64,000 nt of DNA from Bacteroidales bacterium (GCA_017455205.1 JAFTBM010000018.1:1-64000); one strand, 5' to 3'; positions 52,201-63,031 are shown, counted from the stretch's first letter. The notes: generated from the sequence alone by a model not told the origin. Numbers and translations: made by a program.

Positions 52201-54096
52201 GGCGTTGAAACTGTCGCCATGTGTGGCCGACCAGTAGTGTCCCAGCTTGTTCATGTCGTAGGCTGCCCTGCCGTAGCGGTAGCCCGACGCAGGGAGGAAG
52301 ATGCAACCCATATCTTCCAGCAGCGCCCAGTCGGCCAAGTCGTAGCGGTTGCCTGTCCATCCCTCGTCACCAGTGCTGTTGATTCCAACAGGTGTGGCGA
52401 TGCCAGCGGGCATGATGAAGACATCGGGGAATATCACCACGCCGTACACGCCCCCCACTTCCGCCTTTGCATAGCGAGCATTGGCCACGCCTCCCACCGT
52501 CGAAGCACTGCGTGTCCCGAACAGGTATTCCCACTCTGCTCCCGTCATCGTGCGCCATTCCCCAGGGGTGTCGCCGCCGTTTGCGATGGCATTGTAGAAC
52601 GCCCAGTCAGCAAATTGCAGGCTGTCGGTCAGGTTGCCCTCGGCAGTGCCACCAGGATAGTAGTCGGCATAATCGGTTGAGAGGCTCCACGGCTGATAGG
52701 CTGTAGCTCCCGAGTTCCAACCCGAAGTGCCCCAGCCGAAGAGGTCAATCCAGCCATCGTTGGTAGCCCCAATCGCTTCGTTGTCTGCGCCAAGGGTGTC
52801 GTACTGATGTGTGGCGAAGCGCCAAGTGCCCTGTGCTGTCCCGCCGTCGGCTGTGGCATGGATGCCAAGTCCAGCGTTGTATTGCAGGTTGCCCCGCGAG
52901 AAGCTGACCGCATGGTTGCTGTCCACCGAGAAGTACTCGCGGCTGGCTCCATTGGCTGCAAAGGGTGCCGCCACAATGGTCAGGTGGAGTGTAACCACAC
53001 TGTCGCACCCCGAGGCTGCGGTCAGTGTGTCGGTGTAGTAGCCGCTGGCCGTGTATTCCACCCCGTTCCAAGTGTAGGTCTCGCGTGCCGCTGCCGAGGC
53101 ATTGTTCACCACCGTTAGGCATTCCGCCGACCCATGCACGTCGAGCACCGGGCGCACGGCGTACCCCGATAGCCGCTGTCCGCTTCCGTGGGAGTTGCAG
53201 CCTGTCGCCGTCGCACTGATATAGGCTGCCATCGTGCCACTGAGGTGCGTACTCGACCAATAGCCAGCCGCTGTCGCCACCTCCTGCACCGTTGTCCCCA
53301 TTCGCGAGCCCGTCGTCGGCAGGAACACGCACCCAGCCTGCTCCATCTCCTCCCACTCTTCGGCAGTGTAGGCGTTGCCATTCCAACCTTCGCTCCCCGG
53401 AGCATTAATTCCCACAGGCAGAGCCACCCCCGTGGGATGCACATAGGCATCGGGGAAAAGTATCACCCCATGCACCCCCGCCACGCTCCCTTTCGCAAAG
53501 CGTGCATCCGCCGTACCCGACAGCGTCGATGCCGACCGCTGGTCGAGCAGGTAGTACCACTCCGCGGCTGTCAGCACTCGCCACAGCCCCGCCCGTTTCC
53601 CACCATTGCTGATGGCATTGTAGCGAGCCCAGTCGGCATTCGCATAATCGCCCGTCAAATCGTTACCCGACGAGCCCCCAGGATAGTAGGCCGCATTGCT
53701 TGTGTGGCTCGCCCACGGCTGATAAGCCGCCGCTCCGCTGTTCCATCCGCTGGTGCCCCAGCCGAAAAGGTCAATCCATCCTGCATACGCCGACGAGAGG
53801 TATTCGTTGGCATCGCCAATAGCCTCGTACTGTCGCTCGGCAAAGCGCCAAATGCCTTGCGCAGTAGTGCCTTCGGCAGTTGCGTGCGTGCCCCCTGCGG
53901 CGTTGTATTGCATATTGCCTTTGGCAAACCGCACCTGCTTCCCGTTAGCCACCGAAAAGACCGACTTCGTCGAACCATTGGCGTTGAATGCCGCTGGCTG
54001 GGCATTGGTGGCCACCGCTGCCACCAAAAGCAGCAGCGTGCAGACCGCACGTTGGGCTCTCCCGTTCATCCCGTAATGTTCTTTGCCTATTTTCAT
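49282..54096 (-). CDS. giant type IX secreted repeat protein
   Basis: 1604 residues. After a signal peptide (ending near TNAQ) come two copies of a ~290-residue domain (about 36-325 and 374-660) with VRFAKGNMQYN, WIDLFGWGTSGWNSGA, WRVLTAAEWYYLL and GCVFLPTTGSR. Next are 14 repeats of about 47-52 residues (about 664-1370), each with CDSxxWxGxxYxxSG...GCDSxxxLxLTI, and one more copy between the first two domains. Then two InlB B-type repeats (YRFAGWSDG) and a C-terminal type IX sorting tail (VYTLGESLYVEG, VAVYDVNGRIV, GVYLVRVG). It should be exported and fixed to the cell surface; a second start at 54069 is possible. Confidence 0.9.
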   Translation of the reverse strand: MKIGKEHYGMNGRAQRAVCTLLLLVAAVATNAQPAAFNANGSTKSVFSVANGKQVRFAKGNMQYNAAGGTHATAEGTTAQGIWRFAERQYEAIGDANEYLSSAYAGWIDLFGWGTSGWNSGAAAYQPWASHTSNAAYYPGGSSGNDLTGDYANADWARYNAISNGGKRAGLWRVLTAAEWYYLLDQRSASTLSGTADARFAKGSVAGVHGVILFPDAYVHPTGVALPVGINAPGSEGWNGNAYTAEEWEEMEQAGCVFLPTTGSRMGTTVQEVATAAGYWSSTHLSGTMAAYISATATGCNSHGSGQRLSGYAVRPVLDVHGSAECLTVVNNASAAARETYTWNGVEYTASGYYTDTLTAASGCDSVVTLHLTIVAAPFAANGASREYFSVDSNHAVSFSRGNLQYNAGLGIHATADGGTAQGTWRFATHQYDTLGADNEAIGATNDGWIDLFGWGTSGWNSGATAYQPWSLSTDYADYYPGGTAEGNLTDSLQFADWAFYNAIANGGDTPGEWRTMTGAEWEYLFGTRSASTVGGVANARYAKAEVGGVYGVVIFPDVFIMPAGIATPVGINSTGDEGWTGNRYDLADWALLEDMGCIFLPASGYRYGRAAYDMNKLGHYWSATHGDSFNALYARFTREEFAPQGNIFGRNYGQALRAVRDTCVPTHTSLSDTACDSYTWTEGDGQTYTASGHYTYRHREADGCTPTDTLHLTIYRSSTGDTVATACDSLAWHDSTYTASPIVPPTYTLTNAGGCDSVVTLHLTVHHSNTGDTNALACSEYTWWSTTYTDSATPTHTYTNAEGCDSVVTLHLTIDTTSTADTTATACDSLTWHGLTYYSTPDTLPTHLATNPAGCTHTVRLHLTVARSNSGDTVATECDQFTWWDSTYTTAPSLAPTHTYTNAEGCDSIVSLHLTLNYHTYDSLTLIAHDSLTWHDSTYYTTGRYPFDTLNATGCDSTIILRLYIIGGNTGEEVRSGCDSLVWKGQTYTQSGSYLFDTLSSTGGDSTVVLTLTINHAQPTDTVARHCDPGFVWENGSGLSYSASGIYTYSHTDTNGCTQVDTLHLTIVYSTEGDTAATACDRFTWWDSTYTATPSTDPKHTMTNAVGCDSTVSLHLTLKVSTTGDTAATACDSLMWHGGLYTASANPVHTYTNAVGCDSVVTLHLTINRSSAGDTIASACDSLAWWGATYRTSGIYTRTLTNAAGCDSTASLHLTIHYPATDSITLAVRDSLHWHGITYHGSGDFRFDTLTIGECDSTVYLHLILVGSRTGEQWITVCDSTEWKGRTYRTDGIYQYDTLCADGGDSTLLLHLTVHHSSHKDEPLSAEDSLTWHGFTYYHSGIYTYDTLNAAGCDSTVYLTLLILSEYHTVWLEVDSTRGIVSPASNNRVHHGHSFTATVISREGYRFAGWSDGRRIVSRSNPFTFTVESDTSLTALFDATVRDSVIVHLRVNDASLGSISPTVGYYTYHYGETIHATATAATGAHFTGWSLSESGTSYTTAELSLPIDTLWLGTTITLTAHFATDSTQGIEQTAGDPTRVYTLGESLYVEGAEGQTVAVYDVNGRIVAHSKAAPQQAVFRMQGSGVYLVRVGQRPAKRVVVVK

Positions 54097-54352
54097 CGCT
54101 TCAAATATGTTTTTCTACATTATGCACAAATCCAAACTTTCCGCAACCATCTGTCCTACAGCGACCACGGAAACATTGCGGCAAACTACCCGCACTGCAA
54201 GTATACTTCTTTTTTTGAAAACGAACAACAAAATCTTGCCCTCCCACTCCGTGTCCGTTTTCCCATCTCATCCGTCAAGTCTCGCACCCGACCGAAACCC
54301 CTCCCCAATCGGCCTCTTTGCATTCGGCTTACAATCAGTCTTTTCTACGTCA

Positions 54353-54446
54353 GTTCTTCAATAGTTCTTCAATAGTTCTTCAATAGATGTTCAATAGTTT
54401 ATTGAAGAACGATTGAAGAACGATTGAAGAACGATTGGTGAAGAAG
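54353..54446. repeat. mirrored triplet repeats forming a long imperfect hairpin
   Basis: Three GTTCTTCAATA units (54353-54386) are followed by an AT-rich centre and three ATTGAAGAACG units (54401-54434) in inverted order, each about 12 nt apart. The structure lies between the divergent giant surface gene and rpsL. The rest of 54097-54810 holds the rpsL promoter and no gene. Confidence 0.85.
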
Positions 54447-54702
54447 CGGAGTATCAGTTGTTTATAGGGATGCTCTTAAAACGGAGGAGCGAAAGTGGCT
54501 GTGAAATAAAGGGTTGGAATGAATCTGGGGGCAAGTAATTACTTCGAAAATGCACAAACAGGCGAGTTCAGTAGGGTGAAAAAATGTTGATAAAAAGCTT
54601 CAAGACGGAAATTTATTGTGTTAAAATAATTTCGCAAGATGCTAATTAACAGCTTCCCTAAAATATTTTAAGATTATTTAACATCCATAAACTGGGGTAG
54701 GG

Positions 54703-54734
54703 TTTGGCCGGTTAGAAAAAATGATGTAACTTTG
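54703..54734 (+). promoter_or_regulatory. promoter of the rpsL ribosomal operon
   Basis: TTTG (54703-54706), 20 bp, then TAACTTTG (54727-54734) fit the Bacteroidota consensus. A leader of about 70 nt precedes the rpsL ATG. Confidence 0.85.
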
Positions 54735-54810
54735 CATTTCCTTTTGTGGCCAAGAGTGCCGCTGGATAAAGTTGAAAAACAATAAGTAAAACAATAATAA
54801 GAGACGAAAA

Positions 54811-55194
54811 ATGCCAACAATTCAGCAATTAGTTCGCAAGGGGCGTCAGCAGATGGAGTATAAGAGTAAGTCTCCCGCCCTCGACAGCTGTCCGCAGCGT
54901 CGCGGAGTCTGCACCCGTGTGTATACCACCACGCCCAAAAAGCCTAACTCGGCTATGCGTAAGGTGGCGCGTGTGCGCTTGACCAACGGCAAGGAAGTGA
55001 ACGCCTACATTCCTGGCGAGGGTCACAACCTGCAGGAGCACTCGATAGTGATGATTCGCGGAGGCCGTGTGAAGGATCTTCCCGGTGTGCGTTATCACAT
55101 CATCCGCGGTGCATTGGATACCAGCGGAGTGGATGGCCGTCGTCAGCGCCGCTCGAAGTATGGTGCCAAGCGCCCGAAGCAAGCTGGCAAGTAA
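54811..55194 (+). CDS. rpsL: 30S ribosomal protein S12
   Basis: 127 residues with [17 protein letters not shown] and [17 protein letters not shown]. Lys43/44 in PKKPNSA and the Lys of GGRVKDLPG are the wild-type residues at sites where streptomycin resistance changes occur. First gene of the operon. Confidence 0.98.
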   Translation: MPTIQQLVRKGRQQMEYKSKSPALDSCPQRRGVCTRVYTTTPKKPNSAMRKVARVRLTNGKEVNAYIPGEGHNLQEHSIVMIRGGRVKDLPGVRYHIIRGALDTSGVDGRRQRRSKYGAKRPKQAGK

Positions 55195-55236
55195 CTGTCG
55201 GAAGTTTTATGTTGAAAGATTAAAGTTTTTATCGCA

Positions 55237-55704
55237 ATGAGAAAAGCTAAGCCCAAGAAAAGAATCATCCTGCCGGATCCTAAATACAATGATGTGCTCG
55301 TAACCAAGTTCGTCAACAACTTGATGATGGGTGGCAAGAAGACCATCGCCTACCGCATCTTCTACGATGCAATCGATGTGGTCAGCGAGCGTACAAAAGA
55401 GGATGGCTTGGAGGTGTGGAAGAAAGCCTTGGCCAACGTAACGCCCAGCGTTGAGGTGCGCAGCAAGCGCATTGGTGGTGCTACGTTCCAGATTCCGACC
55501 GAGATACGCGCCGAGCGCAAGCAGAGCATCGGTATGAAGAACCTGATTGGTTTCTCGCGTAAGCGCAACGAGAAGACGATGGCTCTCAAACTGGCCGCCG
55601 AGATTCAGGCTGCCTACAAGGAAGAGGGTGCCGCCTTCAAGCGCAAGGAGGATATCCACCGTATGGCTGATGCCAACAAGGCATTCTCGCACTTCAGAGC
55701 ATAA
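55237..55704 (+). CDS. rpsG: 30S ribosomal protein S7
   Basis: 155 residues: [48 protein letters not shown] and [19 protein letters not shown] end ([21 protein letters not shown] as read in the frame). Normal length; 42 bp after rpsL. Confidence 0.98.
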   Translation: MRKAKPKKRIILPDPKYNDVLVTKFVNNLMMGGKKTIAYRIFYDAIDVVSERTKEDGLEVWKKALANVTPSVEVRSKRIGGATFQIPTEIRAERKQSIGMKNLIGFSRKRNEKTMALKLAAEIQAAYKEEGAAFKRKEDIHRMADANKAFSHFRA

Positions 55705-55751
55705 CAAACACCACTGCAGACACTACACCGAACAGATAGAGCGCCCCGCAA

Positions 55752-57839
55752 ATGTCAGATCTGCACTATACAAGGAACATAGGCATCATGGCTCATATCG
55801 ACGCCGGCAAGACGACGACGACCGAGCGTATCCTCTACTACACCGGCAAGAACTATAAGCTCGGTGAGACGCATGAGGGTAGTGCCACGATGGACTGGAT
55901 GGTGCAGGAGCAGGAACGCGGCATCACTATCACTTCGGCAGCAACCACCGTCTACTGGGACTGGAAAGACGAACGCTACAAGTATAACATTATCGACACT
56001 CCAGGGCATGTGGATTTCACCGTCGAGGTGGAACGCTCGCTTAGGGTGCTTGACGGGGCGATAGCCATCTTCTGCGCCGTGGGCGGCGTGGAACCGCAGT
56101 CGGAAACCGTCTGGCGTCAGGCCGACAAATACGGCGTGCCGCGGATTGCTTTCGTGAACAAGATGGATCGTGCAGGCGCCGACTTTTTCTCGGTGGTGGC
56201 ACAAATCAAGGAGCGGCTTGGGGCTAACCCTATCCCGCTGGAATTGCCCATCGGCCAAGAAAACCTCTTCAAAGGGGTGGTCAACCTGATAAGCAATAAG
56301 GCACTGATTTGGGACGAGAGTTCCAACGGCACCAAGTTCTACGAGGTTCCGATGCCCGATGACTTAAAGGACATCGTCGATGAATATCGGCAGCGGCTGA
56401 TTGAAGGTGTGGCAGAGGAGAATGAGACCTTGATGGCCAAGTTCTTCGAAGACCCCGACAGCATCACCGAAGAAGAGATGGTGACCGAGATTCGCAAGGC
56501 CACGCTGGCACGTAAGATAGTGCCTGTTATGTGCGGTTCGGCGTTCAAGAACAAAGGTATTCAGACACTGCTTGACGCTGTGGCAGCATTCCTGCCCAGT
56601 CCGCTGGATGTACCCGAGGTGGATGGTATCAACCCCAAAACCGAGAAAGAGGAAAGTCGAAAGGTGGATGCCAAGGCTCCGTTCTCGGCACTGGCGTTTA
56701 AGATAGCGACTGACCCCTATGTGGGTAGGCTCTGCTTCTTCCGCGTCTACAGCGGCTGCCTCGAAAGCGGCTCCTACGTCTACAACGCCAACACTGGCAA
56801 GAAAGAGCGTATCTCGCGCATCATGCAGATGCACTCCAACAAGCAGAACCCCCTCGACCGCATTGAGGCGGGCGACATCGGGGCGGCTGTGGGCTTCAAG
56901 GACATCAAGACAGGGCACACGCTGTGCGACGAGGCACATCCGATAGTGCTGGAGTCAATGAAGTTCCCAGAGCCAGTGATTTCCATCGCCGTGGAACCGC
57001 TGACGCAGGCCGAAATGGACAAGATGACCAACGCCCTGATGAAGTTGGTGGAAGAAGATCCCACCTTCAGGGTAAAGACCGATGAGGTGAGTGGCCAGAC
57101 CATCATCAGCGGCATGGGTGAGCTCCACCTCGACATCATCCTCGACCGTTTGCGCCGTGAGTTCGGCGTGGAAGTGAACCAAGGTCGTCCGGAGGTTGCC
57201 TACAAGGAGGCTATCACCACCACGGTGCAACACCATGAGATCTACAAGAAGCAGACCGGCGGCAAGGGTAAGTTCGCCGATGTGCTGTTCGAGATCGGTC
57301 CAGCCGACGAGGGTGTCATGGGGTTGCAGTTTGTCAACGAGGTGAAGGGTGGTAATATTCCCAAAGAGTATATCCCCGCCATCGAAAAAGGATTCAAGGA
57401 GGCTATGCAGAATGGTGTGCTGGCTGGTTACCCAATGGACAGCATGAAAGTGAGGGTTATCGATGGCTCGTTCCATCCGGTGGATTCCGACCAACTCTCG
57501 TTTGAAGTCTGTGCCAAGATAGGTTTCCGTGCCGCTTGCCGCAAGGCACATCCTGTGTTGCTTGAGCCAATAATGAAGCTCGAGGTGCTGACCCCCGATG
57601 CTTATGTGGGCGATGTTACGGGCGACCTCAACCGCCGCCGTGGCGTGCTGGAAAGCATCACCGCCAAGGTGGGGGTACAGGCAATCCATGCCAAAGTGCC
57701 ACTGGAGCAGATGTTTGGCTATGTTACCTCGCTGCGTACTATCACTTCGGGTCGAGCCAACTCCACAATGGAGTTCTCGCACTACGCAGAGCTCTCGCAA
57801 GAGCAGCAAGATGCAATATTAAAGAATAGAAATAATTAA
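55752..57839 (+). CDS. fusA: elongation factor G
   Basis: 695 residues. The GTPase motifs are intact: [37 protein letters not shown]. All five EF-G domains follow, with GGKGKFADV and the C-terminal [16 protein letters not shown]. The complete GTPase site separates it from the GTPase-independent EF-G2 proteins of Bacteroides. No tuf gene follows, as usual in this phylum. Confidence 0.98.
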   Translation: MSDLHYTRNIGIMAHIDAGKTTTTERILYYTGKNYKLGETHEGSATMDWMVQEQERGITITSAATTVYWDWKDERYKYNIIDTPGHVDFTVEVERSLRVLDGAIAIFCAVGGVEPQSETVWRQADKYGVPRIAFVNKMDRAGADFFSVVAQIKERLGANPIPLELPIGQENLFKGVVNLISNKALIWDESSNGTKFYEVPMPDDLKDIVDEYRQRLIEGVAEENETLMAKFFEDPDSITEEEMVTEIRKATLARKIVPVMCGSAFKNKGIQTLLDAVAAFLPSPLDVPEVDGINPKTEKEESRKVDAKAPFSALAFKIATDPYVGRLCFFRVYSGCLESGSYVYNANTGKKERISRIMQMHSNKQNPLDRIEAGDIGAAVGFKDIKTGHTLCDEAHPIVLESMKFPEPVISIAVEPLTQAEMDKMTNALMKLVEEDPTFRVKTDEVSGQTIISGMGELHLDIILDRLRREFGVEVNQGRPEVAYKEAITTTVQHHEIYKKQTGGKGKFADVLFEIGPADEGVMGLQFVNEVKGGNIPKEYIPAIEKGFKEAMQNGVLAGYPMDSMKVRVIDGSFHPVDSDQLSFEVCAKIGFRAACRKAHPVLLEPIMKLEVLTPDAYVGDVTGDLNRRRGVLESITAKVGVQAIHAKVPLEQMFGYVTSLRTITSGRANSTMEFSHYAELSQEQQDAILKNRNN

Positions 57840-57850
57840 AAATAAAAACA

Positions 57851-58159
57851 ATGAGTCAAAGAATCAGAATCAAGCTCAAATCTTACGACCACAATCTCGT
57901 CGACAAGTCGGCAGAGAAGATTGTGAAGACCGTAAAGATGACGGGTGCGGTGGTGAATGGTCCCATTCCACTGCCCACCAACAAGAAAATTTTCACTGTG
58001 AACCGCTCGACGTTTGTGAACAAAAAGTCGCGCGAGCAGTTTGAACTGAACACCTACAAGCGCCTGATGGACATTGAAATCAACGACCGTGCCAAGACCA
58101 TTGATGCCCTGATGAAGCTTGAACTCCCCAGTGGTGTGGAAGTGGAAATCAAAGTGTGA
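57851..58159 (+). CDS. rpsJ: 30S ribosomal protein S10
   Basis: 102 residues: [37 protein letters not shown] and [20 protein letters not shown]. The first gene of the S10 group, 11 bp after fusA. S10 is also the NusE partner in antitermination. Confidence 0.98.
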   Translation: MSQRIRIKLKSYDHNLVDKSAEKIVKTVKMTGAVVNGPIPLPTNKKIFTVNRSTFVNKKSREQFELNTYKRLMDIEINDRAKTIDALMKLELPSGVEVEIKV

Positions 58160-58221
58160 GAACAATCAGCCAATGTCAGGACAGATAAGCTGAACAATAG
58201 CAATTATAAATCCAACTAAAG

Positions 58222-58851
58222 ATGTCAGGATTAATCGGAAAGAAAATTGGAATGACCAGTCTTTTTGATGCCGACGGAAAGCAGATTCCGTGCACAGTGA
58301 TTGAAGCTGGTCCTTGTGTGGTTACACAAGTGAGAACAATTGAGAAAGATGGTTACGAGGCTATTCAGCTCGCCTTCGGCGAGAAGAAGGAGAGCCGTAC
58401 CAACAAGCCTATGCTTGGCCATTTTGCAAAGGCCAACACCACCCCCAAGCAGTATGTAGCTGAGTTTTCTCGTTTCGAAGAAGGCCATAAGAAGAAGTAT
58501 GGTGAGGTGCTGACGGTAGAGGTGTTCCAAGAAGGTGAGTTTGTGGATGTGGTAGGCACATCGAAAGGTAAGGGCTTCCAGGGTGTCGTTACCCGTCACG
58601 GCTTCGGCGGTGTGGGTGATAAGACCCACGGTCAGCACGACCGTCTGCGTGCCCCGGGTTCAATCGGAGCTTCTTCCTACCCTTCGCGTATATTCAAGGG
58701 TATGCGTATGGCTGGGCAGAAAGGTAACCACCGCGTGAAAGTGCAGAACCTCCAAGTGGTGAAGATTATCGCAGAGAAGAACCTGATGATTGTCAAAGGC
58801 TCGGTGCCAGGTGCAAAAGGTTCTATTGTCAAACTTGAAAGATGGAGTTAA
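58222..58851 (+). CDS. rplC: 50S ribosomal protein L3
   Basis: 209 residues: [54 protein letters not shown] and [19 protein letters not shown]. Full length. Confidence 0.98.
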   Translation: MSGLIGKKIGMTSLFDADGKQIPCTVIEAGPCVVTQVRTIEKDGYEAIQLAFGEKKESRTNKPMLGHFAKANTTPKQYVAEFSRFEEGHKKKYGEVLTVEVFQEGEFVDVVGTSKGKGFQGVVTRHGFGGVGDKTHGQHDRLRAPGSIGASSYPSRIFKGMRMAGQKGNHRVKVQNLQVVKIIAEKNLMIVKGSVPGAKGSIVKLERWS

Positions 58852-58857
58852 TAAGTC

Positions 58858-59490
58858 ATGGAGATTAAGGTTTATAATATCAATGGCAGCGAGACGGGTA
58901 GGACCGTTGAACTTGAGGATTCTGTTTTCGCTATTGAGCCCAATGACCACGCGATTTACCTTGATGTGAAGCAGTATTTGGCTGATAACCGTCAAGGCAC
59001 AGCCAAGGCAAAGGAGCGCAGCGAGAATGCCCATAGTACACGCAAACTCAAACGCCAAAAAGGTACTGGCGGTGCACGCTCGGGCGATTTGAAGAGTCCT
59101 GTCTTTGTGGGTGGTGGCACCATCTTTGGTCCTAAACCCCGCGACTATCGCTTCAAACTGAATGTGAAAGTGAAACGTTTGGCTCGCCGCAGTGCTTTGA
59201 GTTACAAGGTAAAAGAGAATATGATGACGGTGGTGGAAAGCTTCTCGTTTGACCAGCCCAAAACCAAGCAGATGATTGAGGTGCTGAAAAACTTGAAGAT
59301 TGAGGGTAAAAAATCGCTCTTTGTACTTGGAAATCAAAATAATTTCGTATCTTTGTCTGCGAGAAATCTACAGGGAGTGAAAGTGGTAAACGCATCGCAA
59401 TTAAACACTTACGACATTGTGAATGCTGCCAATATCGTTGTCTGTGAGGACTCTTTAGGAGAGATTAACCGCGTTTTGGCAGTAAAGTAG
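58858..59490 (+). CDS. rplD: 50S ribosomal protein L4
   Basis: 210 residues: [39 protein letters not shown] and [18 protein letters not shown] of the loop that reaches the exit tunnel, followed by the C-terminal binding part. The start is 4 bp after the rplC stop region. Confidence 0.98.
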   Translation: MEIKVYNINGSETGRTVELEDSVFAIEPNDHAIYLDVKQYLADNRQGTAKAKERSENAHSTRKLKRQKGTGGARSGDLKSPVFVGGGTIFGPKPRDYRFKLNVKVKRLARRSALSYKVKENMMTVVESFSFDQPKTKQMIEVLKNLKIEGKKSLFVLGNQNNFVSLSARNLQGVKVVNASQLNTYDIVNAANIVVCEDSLGEINRVLAVK

Positions 59491-59525
59491 GGGGTGCAAG
59501 AATAACGATTTAAGAAAGTTTAACA

Positions 59526-59879
59526 ATGATGAATGTTATAGTAAAACCGCTTATCAGTGAGAAGATGACTCGCCTCTCGGAGGAAGCATCCAATCCTGTG
59601 CAGACCCGCATACAACGCAAGAAGGGTATCGCCGCCGGCCCCGTACAGAACCGTTATGGTTTTGTGGTGGACAAACGTGCCAATAAGATACAGATAAAGG
59701 CCGCCGTTGAGCAGTTCTATGGTGTTAAAGTCATCGATGTGAACACGATGAACTACTCGGGGAAAGTAAAGTCGCGCTATACCAAGGCTGGTTTTCTGAC
59801 TGGTCGTACGAATGCTTTCAAGAAGGCCATCGTAACACTGGCCGAGGGTGATAGCATTGACTTCTATGCAAGTATTTAA
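59526..59879 (+). CDS. rplW: 50S ribosomal protein L23
   Basis: 117 residues, longer than the about 100 common elsewhere. VIVKPLISEKMTRLSEEASN, NRYGFVVDKRANKIQIKAAV and FYGVKVIDVNTMNYSGK are the core; a ~20-residue insert (RIQRKKGIAAGPVQ) follows the first strand. L23 surrounds the exit tunnel. Confidence 0.97.
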   Translation: MMNVIVKPLISEKMTRLSEEASNPVQTRIQRKKGIAAGPVQNRYGFVVDKRANKIQIKAAVEQFYGVKVIDVNTMNYSGKVKSRYTKAGFLTGRTNAFKKAIVTLAEGDSIDFYASI

Positions 59880-59947
59880 GCGAAAGGTTGTAAAAATTAA
59901 GTAATAGTCAAGGTCCACTGAAAAGCGACCAATAAGAACAGAAAAAG

Positions 59948-60772
59948 ATGGCGTTAAAGAAAATCAAACCAACGACACCGGGGCAAAGGCACAAGTTGAT
60001 TGTCACCAATGATGACATCACTGCCACAAAGCCCGAAAAGTCCCTCGTCTACGGCAAGCGCAAAAGCGGTGGCCGCAACAACCAGGGCAAGATGACGATG
60101 CGCTACATCGGTGGTGGCCATAAGAAGCTCTACCGTTTTGTCGACTTTAAGCGCACGAAAGATGGAGTGCCCGCTGTGGTAAAGACCATAGAGTACGACC
60201 CCAATCGCAGTTCGCGTATTGCATTGGTGTGCTATGCAGATGGCGAGAAGAGTTACATTCTCTGCCCGCAAGGGTTGAAGGTGGGGCAGATTGTGATGTC
60301 TGGCAAAGGTGCAGCCCCAGAGATTGGCAACACTTTGTTGCTTGCTGAAATCCCATTCGGAACGCTAATTCACAATATTGAGCTTCGTCCAGGCCAAGGT
60401 GCCAAGATGGTTCGCTCGGCTGGTGCTTATGCTCAACTGATGTCGCGCGATGATAAGTATGCGATTGTGAAGATGCCGAGCGGCGAGATGCGCATGATAT
60501 TGCAGGCTTGCCGTGCCACTGTGGGTGTGGTTAGCAATCCAGAACACAATTTGGAGGTGGGAGGAAAGGCTGGCCGCAATCGCCATTTGGGCCGTCGCCC
60601 TCGCAACCGTGGCGTAGTGATGAACCCTGTAGATCACCCGATGGGTGGTGGTGAAGGTCGTCAGACTGGCGGACATCCCCGTTCGCGTAAGGGTATCCCA
60701 GCTAAGGGTTACAAGACTCGCTCACCCAAGAAGCAGTCCAGCAAGTATATTGTTGAAAGAAGAAAGAAGTAA
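59948..60772 (+). CDS. rplB: 50S ribosomal protein L2
   Basis: 274 residues: [36 protein letters not shown], and the peptidyl-transferase-side loop [17 protein letters not shown] with its conserved His. Full length. Confidence 0.98.
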   Translation: MALKKIKPTTPGQRHKLIVTNDDITATKPEKSLVYGKRKSGGRNNQGKMTMRYIGGGHKKLYRFVDFKRTKDGVPAVVKTIEYDPNRSSRIALVCYADGEKSYILCPQGLKVGQIVMSGKGAAPEIGNTLLLAEIPFGTLIHNIELRPGQGAKMVRSAGAYAQLMSRDDKYAIVKMPSGEMRMILQACRATVGVVSNPEHNLEVGGKAGRNRHLGRRPRNRGVVMNPVDHPMGGGEGRQTGGHPRSRKGIPAKGYKTRSPKKQSSKYIVERRKK

Positions 60773-60792
60773 CTCAGTAAAAAGAAGAAACA

Positions 60793-61071
60793 ATGAGTCG
60801 TTCATTAAAGAAAGGTCCCTATATCTTCCATAAATTGGAAAAGAGAGTGATTGAAGCTCAACAGTCGAACAAAAAGGTTACTATCAAGACATGGTCAAGG
60901 GCTTCGATGATTTCGCCAGACTTTGTAGGGCAGACGATAGCGGTGCATAATGGGAATAAGTTCATTCCTGTGTATGTTACTGAAAATATGGTAGGACATA
61001 AGCTTGGCGAATTTGCTCCGACGCGCATCTTCCGCGGTCATGCAGGTTCCAAGGATAAAGGTAAAAAGTAA
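60793..61071 (+). CDS. rpsS: 30S ribosomal protein S19
   Basis: 92 residues: [30 protein letters not shown] and [20 protein letters not shown]. Normal length. Confidence 0.98.
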   Translation: MSRSLKKGPYIFHKLEKRVIEAQQSNKKVTIKTWSRASMISPDFVGQTIAVHNGNKFIPVYVTENMVGHKLGEFAPTRIFRGHAGSKDKGKK

Positions 61072-61083
61072 ATATCGAAAGAG

Positions 61084-61521
61084 ATGGGACGTAGAAAGCA
61101 TATAAGTGCAGAAGCACGAAAAGAGGCCAATAAGACCATATATATGGCCAAGTTGATGAACAATCCCACGTCGCCACAGAAGACTCGTTTGGTGGCTGAT
61201 TTAGTGCGTGGCGTGGACGTTGAGAAAGCACTTGGTATCCTCCAATATTCTCCTCGCGAATCGGCTCCTAAGATGCGTAAACTTCTTTTGTCGGCTATCG
61301 CTAACTGGCAGGCTAAAAATGATGGTGTACGTATGGAAGATGCCCAATTGTATGTCAAGCAAATTATGGTTGATGAAGGGCGCACGTTGAAGCGTATGCG
61401 TACCGCTCCTCAAGGGCGTGGCTATCGCATTCGCAAACGCAGCAACCATATCACTATGATTCTTGGCAGCCGCACGGAGGAAAATGTGTCGGTAAGTGCA
61501 GAAAACGAAGAAACAAAGTAA
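61084..61521 (+). CDS. rplV: 50S ribosomal protein L22
   Basis: 145 residues: ISPQK-type [53 protein letters not shown] and [11 protein letters not shown]. The C-terminus carries a ~18-residue acidic tail ([15 protein letters not shown]) as in other Bacteroidota. Confidence 0.97.
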   Translation: MGRRKHISAEARKEANKTIYMAKLMNNPTSPQKTRLVADLVRGVDVEKALGILQYSPRESAPKMRKLLLSAIANWQAKNDGVRMEDAQLYVKQIMVDEGRTLKRMRTAPQGRGYRIRKRSNHITMILGSRTEENVSVSAENEETK

Positions 61522-61544
61522 GTAATAAAAGAAGAAAGTAAACA

Positions 61545-62300
61545 ATGGGACAAAAAACTAACCCTATTGGAAACAGAGTCGGCGTCATCCGTGGATGGGA
61601 CTCCAACTGGTTTGGTGGTAAAAGATTTGAACAGAAACTGGTTGAGGATGACAAGATTCGCAAGTATCTTAATGCTCGTTTGGCCAAGGCTGGCATTGCT
61701 AAGATTTACATTGAACGGACGCTGAAACTTCTCACTGTTACAATTAGTGCTGCCCGTCCAGGTTTGATTATTGGTCGTGCGGGTTCGGAGGTGGATAAGT
61801 TGAAAGAAGAACTTAAGAAACTGACCGAGAAAGATGTGCAGATTAACATTAGTGAGGTAAAACGCCCAGAGATGGATGCAGTGTTGGTGGCTCAAAATAT
61901 TGCCAAACAAATTGAAGGTCGCATTCAATATCGCAGAGCTATCAAGAACGCCATCACTTCCACTATGCGTATAGGTGCAGAAGGTATAAAGGTCTCTATA
62001 AGTGGCCGTATAGGTGGTGCTGAAATAGCCCGCAGCGAACATTTCAAAGAGGGACGTACCCCACTTCATACCCTTCGTGCTGACATTGATTATGCTAATG
62101 CCGAGGCTCATACGACCTATGGACGTATTGGAATTAAAGTCTGGATTTGCCGTGGTATAATTTATGGTAGACCCGAGTTGGTTTCAACCACTGTGGGTGG
62201 TCAACAGAAGGATGGCCGTATAGGTAATGGTGGCTTCCGTAGAAACGAAGGTGGAGCACCTCGTCGTCGCCAATCTGGTAGCAGAAACAGTAGTAAGTAA
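61545..62300 (+). CDS. rpsC: 30S ribosomal protein S3
   Basis: 251 residues: [19 protein letters not shown], the KH domain with [14 protein letters not shown], and the C-terminal domain with [20 protein letters not shown] and [19 protein letters not shown]. The tail is Arg/Gly/Ser-rich. Confidence 0.98.
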   Translation: MGQKTNPIGNRVGVIRGWDSNWFGGKRFEQKLVEDDKIRKYLNARLAKAGIAKIYIERTLKLLTVTISAARPGLIIGRAGSEVDKLKEELKKLTEKDVQINISEVKRPEMDAVLVAQNIAKQIEGRIQYRRAIKNAITSTMRIGAEGIKVSISGRIGGAEIARSEHFKEGRTPLHTLRADIDYANAEAHTTYGRIGIKVWICRGIIYGRPELVSTTVGGQQKDGRIGNGGFRRNEGGAPRRRQSGSRNSSK

Positions 62301-62350
62301 GAACAAAGTGGTTGTGTTAGTTTGACGCATTCACATAACAACAAGAAGAG

Positions 62351-62773
62351 ATGTTACAACCGAAAAAAACAAGATATAGAAAACAGCAGAAAGGCAAAAT
62401 TAAGGGTAATGCTTTTCGTGGCCACGAGCTTGCTTTTGGCACGTTCGGAATAAAATCGTTGGAGACCAGTTTTATCACGGGAAGGCAAATTGAAGCTGCC
62501 CGTCAGGCAGTAACGCGTTATATGAAGCGTGAAGGACAGATATGGATTAGGATATTTCCCGATAAACCTATCACCAAGAAGCCTAATGAGGTACGTATGG
62601 GTAAAGGTAAAGGTGCTCCAGAGTACTTTGTTGCTCGTGTAATGCCAGGAACGATGCTGTTCGAGTGCGAGGGTGTCCCGATGGATGTTGCAAAAGAAGC
62701 TTTACGCTTGGCTGCTCAAAAGTTGCCGATATCTACAAAGTTTGTGGTAAAACGGGACTATATTGAAGAATAA
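62351..62773 (+). CDS. rplP: 50S ribosomal protein L16
   Basis: 140 residues: [22 protein letters not shown]-like [40 protein letters not shown] and [18 protein letters not shown]. Full length. Confidence 0.98.
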   Translation: MLQPKKTRYRKQQKGKIKGNAFRGHELAFGTFGIKSLETSFITGRQIEAARQAVTRYMKREGQIWIRIFPDKPITKKPNEVRMGKGKGAPEYFVARVMPGTMLFECEGVPMDVAKEALRLAAQKLPISTKFVVKRDYIEE

Positions 62774-62794
62774 ATCAGAAGATTCACTACAGTC

Positions 62795-62998
62795 ATGAAG
62801 AATGAAATCGTATTAAAGGAGCTCTCAACTGCCGAATTGAAAGAGAAGTTGGACAATGAGCGTTCGCTCTATCAAAAGATGCTTATGAGCCACGCTGTTT
62901 CGCCTCTTGAAAATCCGAGTAAAATTAAAGAAAGTAGAAAGAATATTGCCCGCTGCCTTACAGAGCTCCGCGTGCGAGAAATCGCCGAAAACAAGTAA
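62795..62998 (+). CDS. rpmC: 50S ribosomal protein L29
   Basis: 67 residues: MKNEIVLKELSTAELKEKLD, KMLMSHAVSPLENPSKIKE, RKNIARCLTELRVREIAEN. Two helices as expected. Confidence 0.96.
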   Translation: MKNEIVLKELSTAELKEKLDNERSLYQKMLMSHAVSPLENPSKIKESRKNIARCLTELRVREIAENK

Positions 62999-63031
62999 GC
63001 ATGGCAAATGCAAATCAATCCAAGTGGTAAA

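Noticed and set aside
55752..57839. GTPase-independent EF-G2
   Set aside because: All GTPase motifs are intact and the gene is in the str operon, so it is the ordinary EF-G.
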